From: CAYNWK01 sp964400875
GTDB lineage: Bacteria; Chloroflexota; Anaerolineae; Anaerolineales; UBA4823
Reading direction: 5' to 3'
Assembly: GCA_964400875.1 (NCBI GenBank)
Contig: CAYNWK010000112.1
Location: forward strand, 1-14,237
DNA: 14,237 nucleotides
A model generated the notes under the pieces. That model saw only the letters and a list, made by a program, of their open reading frames with translations. It was not told where the DNA came from and did not search any database. Position 1 is the first letter of the stretch. Every line of letters begins with the position of its first letter. Shown piece by piece: positions 8,269 to 14,237 of the stretch. Position numbers and translations under genes: made by a program.

Positions 8269-8997
8269 ATGATTGAAATCCGCCACGAGCAGATCACCGA
8301 TACTACCTCAACGCAAGACGCTTATAATCGCATTTACCGCGATCAAGGCCTTATGCAAAGGGATTCTTTCTATTTGTGGTTAATCGAACTTTTAAAACCG
8401 CAGCCTGGCAAATACCTTGCGGATATCTCCTGTGGAGAAGGGCGCTTGACTGCGCTGGCAAGAGAAAGAGGCCTGCACGCATTGGGAGTGGACTTCGCCT
8501 TCGAGGGAGTCCTGATTGGCTCGAAGGATTCGCCCGCCTCCGATTGGGTCGTTGGAGATGGAGAAGCGTTACCGCTGGCGGAATCTTCTCTGGACTACGT
8601 GACCCATATCGGCAGCTTAGAGCACTATATCCATCCGGAGCGAGGTGTTCGGGAGATTTCAAGGGTGCTCAAACCGGAGGGGAGAGCTTGTATCTTGCTC
8701 CCGAACGCGTTCGGGCTTCTGGGTAACATTCTCAACGTTCTGCGGAAAGGGGACGTCCACGACGATGGGCAGCCCCTCCAGCGCTATGGGACCCGTAATT
8801 ATTGGGAATCGTTGCTGGCGGCCAATGGTTTGGAAACCATAAAAAGGGTCGGTTACAGTGAAGTGAACTTCCCCCGCACCACACAAGATATGGGCTGGTG
8901 GCTGAGCAGGCCTAAGAAGATCATTCGATTAGCCCTTTCAGCTCTGATCCCGCTTAACTTCACCAATCATTTCGTCTTCATTTGCCGCCGTGTTTAA
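8269..8997 (+). CDS. Class I SAM-dependent methyltransferase
   Basis: This is a 242-residue methyltransferase of the type 11 group. Motif I appears as LADISCGEGRL (50-60), a variant of the common LDIGCGTG with Ser in place of the first Gly. GVDFAFEG (73-80) follows, then VVGDGEALPLAESSLDYV (94-111), SLEHYIHPERGVREISRVLKPEG (116-138) and LLPN (143-146). The N-terminal helix region with DAYNRIYRDQG (17-27) is typical for this group. The ATG lies one nucleotide after the stop of the preceding methyltransferase, and the gene overlaps the next one by 8 nt. Two different methyltransferases in sequence may act on different positions of the same glycan or on a polyprenol or quinone-like lipid. Context favours a glycan role, but this is inference. 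Confidence 0.88.
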   Translation: MIEIRHEQITDTTSTQDAYNRIYRDQGLMQRDSFYLWLIELLKPQPGKYLADISCGEGRLTALARERGLHALGVDFAFEGVLIGSKDSPASDWVVGDGEALPLAESSLDYVTHIGSLEHYIHPERGVREISRVLKPEGRACILLPNAFGLLGNILNVLRKGDVHDDGQPLQRYGTRNYWESLLAANGLETIKRVGYSEVNFPRTTQDMGWWLSRPKKIIRLALSALIPLNFTNHFVFICRRV

Positions 8998-9937
8998 TTC
9001 CTTGAAACCGAGAATCCAATCCATACTGGCGAGGTTGTCATCCCCCAAGGGCAGTACTTTTCAGAAACTGATCACTGTCATCCCTCTCTTGATCGCGGCA
9101 GTGGTCCTGGGCTACCTGGTTTATCAACAAAGGGAGCTCTTGTTTGCGCAGACCTGGCGCTTCCGCTGGGATGCGCTGGTCATCTCCTTCCTGATTTTTA
9201 GCCTCGCCTTGCTGATCGCCGCGCTGACCTGGGCTTGGATCATGAACTCCGTCGGTCAGCGAGTTTCTTATTTAAGGCATATCCGCTATTACTGCATTTC
9301 AAATTTATCCAAACGCATCCCTGGCACGGTCTGGTACATTGCTAATCGGGCGCAGCTCTATAAAGAGCAAGGCATCAGCAGAAGGATCACCTCCCTGGCA
9401 AGCGGCTTAGAGCTGGCAGTATTCATCTTGTCGGGGGTCCTTGTCAGCGCATTGTTTGCCATCCCGATAGTCCTGCAGTACCGCTTCAGTCTTTGGGTTT
9501 TGGCCCTCATACTAGCCGCCGGCGTCATCTTTCTCCATCCGGCTGTGGTAAAAAGGGTGTTCTCGGCACTAAATATTGAGGCGCCTGCCATCCAATACCG
9601 CAATCTTCTTGGCTGGATCCTGGCGTATTCGGTAGTTTGGGCATTGGGTGGTATCGTCCTGTATGCCTTCAGCGCAGCGTTAACGCCCATCCCAATCAGG
9701 AATATTTCTTACGTCATCGGCAGCTGGGTATTCGTCGGCGTCCTCTCGACCGCATTTTTTTTCTCCCCCAGCAATTTCGGAGTCACAGAGGTAGGTTTGA
9801 GCTTGCTGTTGTCCAATATCATGCCGGCCCCAACGGCTGTGGTTATTACAATCATCACTCGTATTGGATTAATTATATACGAGCTATTTTGGGCGCTCGT
9901 CCTCTATGGGATTAAAGTTCCGGCCGGAAAGCAATGA
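8990..9937 (+). CDS. UPF0104 / AglD-type membrane protein (LPG synthase transmembrane-like)
   Basis: This is a 315-residue integral membrane protein with about seven or eight hydrophobic helices (roughly 26-44, 62-84, 141-160, 165-184, 205-229, 241-258, 266-278, 281-305). The segment ISNLSKRIPGTVWYIANR (103-120) and SPSNFGVTEVGL (259-270) correspond to conserved patches of the UPF0104 / lysylphosphatidylglycerol synthase transmembrane family. The second is a relaxed form of its PGGxGxxE motif and retains the Glu. Members next to glycosyltransferases are usually tied to lipid-linked sugar transfer or export, as suggested for archaeal AglD. The soluble aminoacyl transferase domain of true MprF is absent, so lysyl-PG synthesis is not implied. 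The start is GTG 8990, overlapping the previous stop by 8 nt. It is the last gene of the series. Confidence 0.85.
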   Translation: MFNSLKPRIQSILARLSSPKGSTFQKLITVIPLLIAAVVLGYLVYQQRELLFAQTWRFRWDALVISFLIFSLALLIAALTWAWIMNSVGQRVSYLRHIRYYCISNLSKRIPGTVWYIANRAQLYKEQGISRRITSLASGLELAVFILSGVLVSALFAIPIVLQYRFSLWVLALILAAGVIFLHPAVVKRVFSALNIEAPAIQYRNLLGWILAYSVVWALGGIVLYAFSAALTPIPIRNISYVIGSWVFVGVLSTAFFFSPSNFGVTEVGLSLLLSNIMPAPTAVVITIITRIGLIIYELFWALVLYGIKVPAGKQ

Positions 9938-10094
9938 CCAAGGAACGACCAATGGAGGCTGAAACTCCAGGAAATTTTCCAAAATATTGGTGTAAAAACC
10001 AATTCGAACGATGGATCTCGGTGATTTCAGGGAATTAACCCATAAGTATTACTGCAAGAAGGGTGTTTATCCGCAGGATTACCCATGTGTGGTA

Positions 10095-10123
10095 TTGAGT
10101 TGTGCTCGAATCTCTGCCATAAT
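10095..10123 (+). promoter_or_regulatory. Sigma70-like promoter of the repeat-domain surface protein
   Basis: TTGAGT (10095-10100) and CATAAT (10118-10123) are separated by exactly 17 nt, matching the -35 and -10 consensus at four and five of six positions. The predicted transcript would start near 10130 and have a leader of about 36 nt ending in a strong ribosome binding site. Confidence 0.65.
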
Positions 10124-10154
10124 TTGTTCAAATCTATTATCTTGTCCTTGGACC

Positions 10155-10160
10155 AGGAGG
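10155..10160 (+). promoter_or_regulatory. Strong ribosome binding site
   Basis: AGGAGG lies 5 nt before ATG 10166. Most genes in the glycan block lack such a site, so this one fixes the start and suggests high translation. Confidence 0.85.
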
Positions 10161-10165
10161 TTTGA

Positions 10166-11488
10166 ATGAAAGCTTTACGTGTCTTGTTAATTTTGGCTAT
10201 CGCTCTTGTCGCTTTAGGAGCCAGCCAGTCATCGGTTTCTGCACTGGCATACACCTACACATCCGGTTTCCAGGTACAAAACCTGGAGTCCGGGGCATCC
10301 ACCGTCGGTATTACTTTCTACAACCAGGATGGCACGACGGCAGGTGTGATCAGCGACACCATTCCAGGCAGTGGTTCTAAGACCTACTTCCCACTGACCT
10401 CTGTTCCCGATGGGTTCAACGGTTCGGCAGTTATCTCAGCCACTACCCAGGTTGCTGCCGTCAGCAACGTCCTGGGCAATAACGGTGCTGCTGCCGCCTC
10501 TTACGTGGCCTCCTCCGGAGGCAGCACCGAAGTGCTTCTGCCTCTCTTGATGCAAAACAACTCCGGCTATAACACCTGGTTCTCCGTCCAGAATACCGGC
10601 ACCGGCGACGCCAGTGTTACCGTGAACTACAGTGACGGCACCACCGCGAATGCAACGATCCCCGAGGGCGCTGCTAATACCTTCGACCAGTCTCTCGAGA
10701 CCCACACCGCCAAAGTCTTCTCGGCGACCATCACCAGCGATAAACCCGTCGCCGCGGCCGTGATCGAAGAAAGCTCGAGCGTAATGTTCGCCTACAGCGG
10801 CTTCAACAGCGGCAGCACCGAACCAGTCTTACCGCTGATCAATGCCAATAATAGCGGCTACGTTACCGGCGTCCAGATCCAAAACGCGGGTACCTCTTCG
10901 ACCTCGGTTACCTTGAGTTACACACCTTCTACGGCTGGCACCGCCTGCACCGAAACGCAGTCCATCCCTGCCGGTCAATCGAAGACCTTCGCCTTGGGCG
11001 CCTTCGCTGGCTCCCCTCCCGGTGGAGCGACCACGAATTGCGTCGGTGGGCAGAAGTTCGTCGGTGGCGCTCAAGTGACGGGTAATTCGAACAACCAGGA
11101 CCTGGTTGCGATCGTCAACCAGCTCAAGTCTGGCGTCAATGGTGAGGCTTATGGCAGCTTCGATCCTGCCAACGCCACCTCGACGGTTGTGCTCCCCTTG
11201 ATCATGGACCGCAACGGCGGCTACTTCACCGGCTTCAACGTCATGAACGTCGGTGGTTCCTCGACATCGGTTACCTGTAACTTCACCGGCACCACCTATT
11301 CCGTCTCCAAGACGTTGGCTGCGGGCGAAGCCCTGAACGATCTTCAGATGAACAAAATCGCCAGCAGCTATGTTGGTTCGGCGACCTGCACGGCTGGTAG
11401 CGGCGGCTCGATTGTCGCTGTGGTCAATGAGCTTGGCGGCAGCTCAACCGCCGATCAGCTCCTGGTTTACGAGGGGATCACCCCGTAA
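10166..11488 (+). CDS. Exported four-domain beta-repeat surface protein
   Basis: The 440-residue protein has a classical signal peptide (KALR, hydrophobic core 6-18, SVSALA before a likely cleavage near residue 28) and no further membrane segment. The mature part consists of four related beta-rich domains opening with YTSGFQVQN (31), YNTWFSVQN (135), YVTGVQIQN (232) and YFTGFNVMN (353). Domains 2 to 4 are preceded by an LPL(I/L) linker. Ser, Thr, Gly and Ala dominate and charged residues are scarce. Domains 3 and 4 each hold two Cys (261/292 and 371/408), while domains 1 and 2 have none, suggesting disulfides outside the cytoplasm. GCC and ACC codons are favoured. A good promoter, strong ribosome binding site and dedicated terminator indicate an abundant product, perhaps a surface-layer, adhesive or sheath component and possible glycosylation target. 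No catalytic motif is visible, so the function is unassigned. Confidence 0.88.
   Translation: MKALRVLLILAIALVALGASQSSVSALAYTYTSGFQVQNLESGASTVGITFYNQDGTTAGVISDTIPGSGSKTYFPLTSVPDGFNGSAVISATTQVAAVSNVLGNNGAAAASYVASSGGSTEVLLPLLMQNNSGYNTWFSVQNTGTGDASVTVNYSDGTTANATIPEGAANTFDQSLETHTAKVFSATITSDKPVAAAVIEESSSVMFAYSGFNSGSTEPVLPLINANNSGYVTGVQIQNAGTSSTSVTLSYTPSTAGTACTETQSIPAGQSKTFALGAFAGSPPGGATTNCVGGQKFVGGAQVTGNSNNQDLVAIVNQLKSGVNGEAYGSFDPANATSTVVLPLIMDRNGGYFTGFNVMNVGGSSTSVTCNFTGTTYSVSKTLAAGEALNDLQMNKIASSYVGSATCTAGSGGSIVAVVNELGGSSTADQLLVYEGITP
10256..11485 (+). repeat. Four tandem diverged domain repeats within the surface protein
   Basis: Units begin at residues 31, 135, 232 and 353, giving spacings of 104, 97 and 121 residues. 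Each unit has a Y-x-T/S-x-x-x-V-x-N strand, an SVT or TVxITF strand, a G-rich turn and a late hydrophobic strand containing VAAV, VAAAV, VAIV or VAVV. Domains 3 and 4 share near-identical DNA around TCGACxTCGGTTACCT, so they may be the most recent duplicates. The longer third unit has an insert around 254-300 containing its two Cys. Confidence 0.8.
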
Positions 11489-11515
11489 ATTAGCGACAAT
11501 TCTAATAATCGTATA

Positions 11516-11551
11516 AAATATAAGGGGCGACGATCGTCGCCCCTTATATTT
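11516..11551 (+). terminator. Perfect 36-bp palindrome, probable bidirectional terminator
   Basis: Bases 11516-11533 are the exact reverse complement of 11534-11551. The GC-rich centre (GGGGCGACGATCGTCGCCCC) is flanked by AAATATAA and TTATATTT. It begins 27 nt after the surface-protein stop and can form a terminator hairpin. Its A- and T-rich shoulders allow function from either side. The T-run is interrupted, so termination may be less than complete. Confidence 0.8.
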
Positions 11552-11573
11552 GTGTTACCGAAGAGCTCATCAT

Positions 11574-11580
11574 AGGGGAG
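11574..11580 (+). promoter_or_regulatory. Ribosome binding site of the lipoprotein gene
   Basis: AGGGGAG ends 4 nt before ATG 11585, supporting that start. Confidence 0.7.
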
Positions 11581-11584
11581 ACCT

Positions 11585-12178
11585 ATGAAACAAATCGCCC
11601 TGTTCTTAACTTTGATAATCTTCCTGAGCGCCTGTTCCAGCCCAACCCCGGTTGCAACCTCTGCCCCGCAAGAACCCCAATCAACCGGGACTTCGCAGGC
11701 AGCCTATCCCCCTCCGGACTTAGAATCTGGATCAGCCTACCCGGCTCCAACTGCGGTCCCTCAATCTGCTTACCCGGAACCCCAGGGTGAAGCGCCAACA
11801 GCTCAACCCCTCGTCTCACCGACTGCATTGCCCGAACCAAAATCGGATTCAGGTCACGTCACCGGTACGCTGCTCCAGAATGGCGAACCCGCCAGGAACG
11901 CGATCCTCTACCTGGCAGAGGTGATCGAAGATGATCAGGGGCAAGAACGTGTCGCCTCTTATGATCGAGTCAATTCCCCGAAGTCGGTCACCGATAGCCA
12001 GGGAACCTTCGCTTTTACCGATATTCCACCAGGAAAATATGGGCTGGTTCTCGATGTGGTGGTCAGCTCTTATCTCTTATTAGACCCGGAGACTGGCGAA
12101 CAATTTCTTTTCACCGTCAAAGGCGGCGAAGTAACCGCTCTGGGTGAAATGGATCACGAAGACCTGCCGATTCCTTGA
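11585..12178 (+). CDS. Proline-rich lipoprotein with carboxypeptidase-regulatory-like domain
   Basis: The 197-residue protein has a type II signal peptide with lipobox L14-S15-A16-C17, so it should be lipid-anchored outside the cytoplasmic membrane. Residues 18-88 are a low-complexity Pro, Ala, Ser and Thr linker with three AYPxP motifs exactly 11 residues apart. Residues about 91-190 form a compact beta domain: HVTGTLLQNGEPARNAILYL, then VTDSQGTFAFTDIPPGKYGLVLD (136-158). This is the usual signature of carboxypeptidase-regulatory-like / transthyretin-type sandwiches. The linker may span the cell wall or surface layer and hold the domain outward. There is no enzymatic motif. It follows the surface-protein terminator by about 33 nt and ends 1 nt before the stop of the convergent Kelch regulator gene. 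The domain assignment is by pattern only. Confidence 0.85.
   Translation: MKQIALFLTLIIFLSACSSPTPVATSAPQEPQSTGTSQAAYPPPDLESGSAYPAPTAVPQSAYPEPQGEAPTAQPLVSPTALPEPKSDSGHVTGTLLQNGEPARNAILYLAEVIEDDQGQERVASYDRVNSPKSVTDSQGTFAFTDIPPGKYGLVLDVVVSSYLLLDPETGEQFLFTVKGGEVTALGEMDHEDLPIP
11702..11782 (+). repeat. Three AYPxP motifs with 11-residue (33-nt) period
   Basis: AYPPP, AYPAP and AYPEP start at residues 40, 51 and 62 of the lipoprotein (11702, 11735 and 11768). The exact period suggests a small tandem expansion of the linker. The intervening DNA has diverged. Confidence 0.75.
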
Positions 12179-12179
12179 G

Positions 12180-13511
12180 CTAACGAACGACCGGAAAAAC
12201 GACGGTATAGATCGCCTGGTATTCCAGGACTCGATCCGTTGGCTCGCCGTCCAAGTTACCCCCAACGAGATAAAGTTTCGTTTCCGCGTGCACCAGACCT
12301 AGATCGGAGAGATCCTCCGTCCGCGGTTCCTCGAGCGCTTCCCAGCTATCCAGGGAAGGGGAGTATTTAATGGCCGGAACAGGTTGTCGATCTTCGCTAA
12401 CCCCTCCAAATACGTAGACGATATCGGCCAGGCTGGATACGCCCATCTGAGCCCGTCCCTCAGGCATCGGCTCGGCTTCATTCCAGGGATTCAACTCGCC
12501 GCCTTCCAGATCGGGTTGGTAAACCTCGTTCACCTCCAGCGTTTTTTCACCATTGGTGCCGCCAATAACATAAATATTGCCGCCCGCGACTGCTGCGCCG
12601 GCGTAAGCTCGCGCTGTAGGCATTGGCGAAGCATTTGCATCCCACTCGTCCAAGTCCGGATCGTAGACCAACACGGTTCCCAGGTAATTCTCCCCATCCC
12701 ATCCACCAAAGATATAAATTTTCCCTTCAAATGGAGCCAACGCATAACCACAAAGCGGGCCTGGTAAGGGAGCGCCGTTCTCCCAGGTATCCTTACGAGG
12801 GTCGTAGATCTCAAGAAGGTCAGTTGGCTGGCTGTCATTCCCACATCCGCCAGGGACGTAGATTTTTCCACCTAGCACCGCAGCCTGGGCGTCCTTGACT
12901 GCTGTAGGCTTGGGATGCATGGTGTTCCATGAATTCGTTTCCAAATTAAATCGCAGAACGGAACCAGTAACTTCCTGCGGAGATTTTCCCCCAATGGAAA
13001 AAATACTGTTTTCAAAAGCTGCGACTGCAGACCCCTGGCTGGGAACCGGCAGTGAACTCAGTTCGCGCCAACGAGGCACGATTTGTACCGCATTCCCTTC
13101 ATCGCCAGGCGATACCGGGTTCGCCTGGCGCGAGATGAACAGGGAGATAACGACCACGAGAGCTACAAGCAATATCCCTATTAACACTGTCCAGGAAGGG
13201 GTTAATCCGGCCTTCCTCGGGCGCTCAGCCAGGGCACCTGTTCCAGTATTGAGGTTGCCGTCACCAGGTTTAACGGTCATGCCCTCACCATCCGGTGATG
13301 TGATCGGCTCGACCAAACCCGCGCTGACAGCGTACATCGCCGCCTCAGTTCGCGAAGCGACTCCAATCTTGGCAAAAATATTGCGCAAGTGGACTTTTAC
13401 GGTATTGGAACTGATATACAAATCACGAGCGATTTCTTTATTACTTGCACCGGTTGCGACCAAGTGCAGGATCTCTCGCTCACGATCGCTCAACTCATTG
13501 ATATCTGGCAT
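12180..13511 (-). CDS. Membrane-tethered LuxR-type regulator with extracytoplasmic Kelch propeller
   Basis: The 443-residue protein joins three parts. Residues 7-66 are a LuxR/GerE helix-turn-helix, with LSDREREILHLVATGASNKE and the recognition-helix region ISSNTVKVHLRNIFAKIGV intact. A Gly- and Pro-rich linker leads to one membrane helix (107-127). Residues 147-430 contain six Kelch repeats, with Gly-Gly doublets at 174, 221, 269, 317, 369 and 417 and typical YDP...W elements. The N-terminal WREL segment could close the sixth blade. There is no receiver or kinase domain, so this looks like a one-component regulator that senses a ligand outside and binds DNA inside, as CadC or ToxR do with a different HTH. 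The tail VVFPVVR resembles exported-protein ends in this window. Only two Cys occur (223 and 254), both in the propeller. ATG at 13511 is supported by the position of the HTH. Targets and ligand are unknown. Confidence 0.88.
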   Translation of the reverse strand: MPDINELSDREREILHLVATGASNKEIARDLYISSNTVKVHLRNIFAKIGVASRTEAAMYAVSAGLVEPITSPDGEGMTVKPGDGNLNTGTGALAERPRKAGLTPSWTVLIGILLVALVVVISLFISRQANPVSPGDEGNAVQIVPRWRELSSLPVPSQGSAVAAFENSIFSIGGKSPQEVTGSVLRFNLETNSWNTMHPKPTAVKDAQAAVLGGKIYVPGGCGNDSQPTDLLEIYDPRKDTWENGAPLPGPLCGYALAPFEGKIYIFGGWDGENYLGTVLVYDPDLDEWDANASPMPTARAYAGAAVAGGNIYVIGGTNGEKTLEVNEVYQPDLEGGELNPWNEAEPMPEGRAQMGVSSLADIVYVFGGVSEDRQPVPAIKYSPSLDSWEALEEPRTEDLSDLGLVHAETKLYLVGGNLDGEPTDRVLEYQAIYTVVFPVVR

Positions 13512-13636
13512 GAAAAGATCTGGATCATTCGTGACGGCGAACGCACAGACAAAATCACATCATCAATCCAGGATTAGCTCCAGCAAGTTTGATATACGCG
13601 ATGGAAAACAAAATTTACCTTGTTCAAGTCCCGTAG

Positions 13637-13645
13637 ATTATAACA
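13637..13645 (-). promoter_or_regulatory. Extended -10 promoter candidate for the Kelch regulator
   Basis: On the minus strand the sequence reads TGTTATAAT, an exact extended -10 (TGnTATAAT). No good -35 is seen. Transcription would begin near 13630, leaving a leader of about 119 nt with no obvious Shine-Dalgarno sequence before the ATG at 13511. Confidence 0.55.
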
Positions 13646-13692
13646 TTGGGCAATCACGGGCTCTGAGTTTGAGTGAAAAAAAGCGCTTTCCC

Positions 13693-13721
13693 TTGACGGG
13701 TAGAAGTGATAGATTTATTAT
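13693..13721 (+). promoter_or_regulatory. Sigma70-like promoter of the small membrane protein
   Basis: TTGACG (13693-13698) and TATTAT (13716-13721) are 17 nt apart, each matching consensus at five of six positions. Transcription would start near 13728, with a 50-nt leader before ATG 13778. This excludes the longer in-frame start at 13706. Confidence 0.7.
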
Positions 13722-13740
13722 CATCCCCGAACACATCATA

Positions 13741-13766
13741 CTTGATCTTTATACCTGGTAATCAAG
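13741..13766 (+). promoter_or_regulatory. Inverted repeat in the leader, possible operator
   Basis: CTTGAT (13741-13746) and ATCAAG (13761-13766) form a 6-bp inverted repeat with a 14-nt spacer, just downstream of the predicted transcription start and upstream of ATG 13778. It could bind a dimeric regulator, but arms this short also arise by chance. Confidence 0.25.
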
Positions 13767-13777
13767 CGCAGGTGTCC

Positions 13778-14053
13778 ATGCCAATCCAAACGTTGATTCT
13801 CGGTGTTCTGATTTCTACTCTCTACGGTTCGCTGTTCCACCTGTGGCGCGGCGGCAGCCTGGCGCGGTTGATCCTGTATCTGGTGTTAGGCTGGCTCGGA
13901 TTTTGGGCAGGACACGTGCTGGCGAACTTCTGGGGCTGGACGTTCGCCAGCCTGGGTACGCTTCGACTTGGAGCTGCCACGGTCGGCAGTTTCTTGTTCC
14001 TGGCGATCGGTTATTGGTTGAGCCTAGTCGAAATAGATACTTCCAGCAAATGA
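13778..14053 (+). CDS. Small three-helix membrane protein, uncharacterised
   Basis: The 91-residue protein is almost entirely hydrophobic, with three predicted helices at about 3-20, 29-48 and 66-84. A conserved-looking FHLWRGGSLARL segment (20-31) forms the first loop. Helices two and three are rich in Gly (LGWLGFWAGH, LGAATVGSFLFLAIG), suggesting tight helix packing or oligomerisation. I do not recognise a characterised family; similar short Gly-rich membrane proteins are common and unassigned. ATG 13778 is chosen because the promoter just upstream makes longer in-frame forms unlikely. It has its own promoter and a strong terminator directly after the stop, so it is a single-gene transcript, divergent from the Kelch regulator and perhaps controlled by it. 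Confidence 0.75.
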   Translation: MPIQTLILGVLISTLYGSLFHLWRGGSLARLILYLVLGWLGFWAGHVLANFWGWTFASLGTLRLGAATVGSFLFLAIGYWLSLVEIDTSSK

Positions 14054-14081
14054 AAAAAATCCCCGGAACCGGGGATTTTTT
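14054..14081 (+). terminator. Rho-independent terminator, bidirectional form
   Basis: AAAAAATCCCCGG and CCGGGGATTTTTT are perfect 13-nt arms separated by AA, immediately after the TGA at 14051-14053. The six-T tail and matching A-run allow termination on either strand. Confidence 0.92.
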
Positions 14082-14237
14082 ACTATCAGGATTTAAACAC
14101 TTGGGTGAGTAAAGGGGGTGTCTGATCAAGCGAAACCCGACCAGATATCCCCACATCACCGACGGACTGCGTAATTCCTAACTGTGACCTGCAAAGACCT
14201 GTGAACATGCCATCCTAATGCTCGGAGCTGCAAAGAC
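14082..14237. other. Non-coding tail with a short direct repeat
   Basis: I see no convincing coding region on either strand in these 156 bases. CTGCAAAGAC occurs at 14189-14198 and again at 14228-14237, 39 nt apart, the second copy ending exactly at the window edge. Nothing else can be assigned. Confidence 0.4.

Noticed and set aside
9986..10003. Inverted repeat ATTGGT...ACCAAT after the UPF0104 gene as a terminator
   Set aside because: The stem is only 6 bp, AT-rich and not followed by a T-run. The glycan transcript may therefore read towards the surface-protein gene.
11702..11782. Short regular repeats as a possible CRISPR array
   Set aside because: The period is in-frame (33 nt), only the AYPxP codons recur, and the DNA lies within a clear lipoprotein linker.
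13617..13640. T-arm-like sequence GTTCAAGTC suggesting a tRNA
   Set aside because: The flanking bases do not pair as a T-stem, and no acceptor, D or anticodon arms can be built around it.
12895..13761. 288-residue plus-strand open frame opposite the Kelch regulator
   Set aside because: It lies antisense to the HTH and first Kelch blades, has unnatural composition and no ribosome binding site.
13815..14159. Minus-strand frame over the small membrane protein
   Set aside because: It runs through the terminator and the opposite coding region, and the peptide has no coherent features.

Overview
The window looks like chromosomal DNA of a Chloroflexota bacterium, most likely Anaerolineae-like. This is inferred from protein style, because no rRNA or tRNA is present. 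The cues are secreted proteins that end in or contain an LPLI-type motif (FLPLISR, VVFPVVR, VLPLI), a lipoprotein with AYPxP repeats after its lipobox, a Kelch protein joined to a LuxR-type DNA-binding domain, and moderate GC with many genes lacking a clear Shine-Dalgarno sequence.

Left edge (1-533): the 3' end of a secreted protein with a PPC-like beta-sandwich, closed by a strong hairpin terminator.

Glycan block (about 570-9937): eight tightly packed genes. In order they are a polyprenol-phosphate-type GT2 glycosyltransferase with two C-terminal membrane helices, an 829-residue lipobox/beta-domain/multi-pass GT-C-like membrane protein, a GT4 glycosyltransferase, a second GT4-like glycosyltransferase on the opposite strand, a rhamnosyltransferase-like GT2, two SAM methyltransferases, and a UPF0104/AglD-type membrane protein. 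Together they look like a pathway for assembling, methylating and presenting a surface glycan or glycolipid. The minus-strand gene sits inside the plus-strand series with a 0-nt convergent junction and an 11-nt divergent junction. The last four genes are spaced for translational coupling.

Surface-protein block (9938-12178): a good sigma70-like promoter and a strong ribosome binding site precede a 440-residue exported protein made of four tandem beta domains. It ends at a perfect 36-bp palindrome. A proline-rich lipoprotein follows, with its own strong ribosome binding site.

Regulator block (12180-14081): a minus-strand gene encodes a membrane-tethered LuxR-type HTH with an extracytoplasmic six-bladed Kelch propeller. 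It converges on the lipoprotein gene with a 1-nt gap. Divergent from it is a 91-residue three-helix membrane protein with a near-consensus promoter and a textbook terminator. The final 156 bases hold no supportable gene.

The most interesting features are the LuxR-TM-Kelch one-component regulator next to two exported proteins, the lipobox/beta-domain/GT-C fusion, and the four-domain exported protein whose domain junctions carry the same LPLI motif that ends other secreted proteins in the window.
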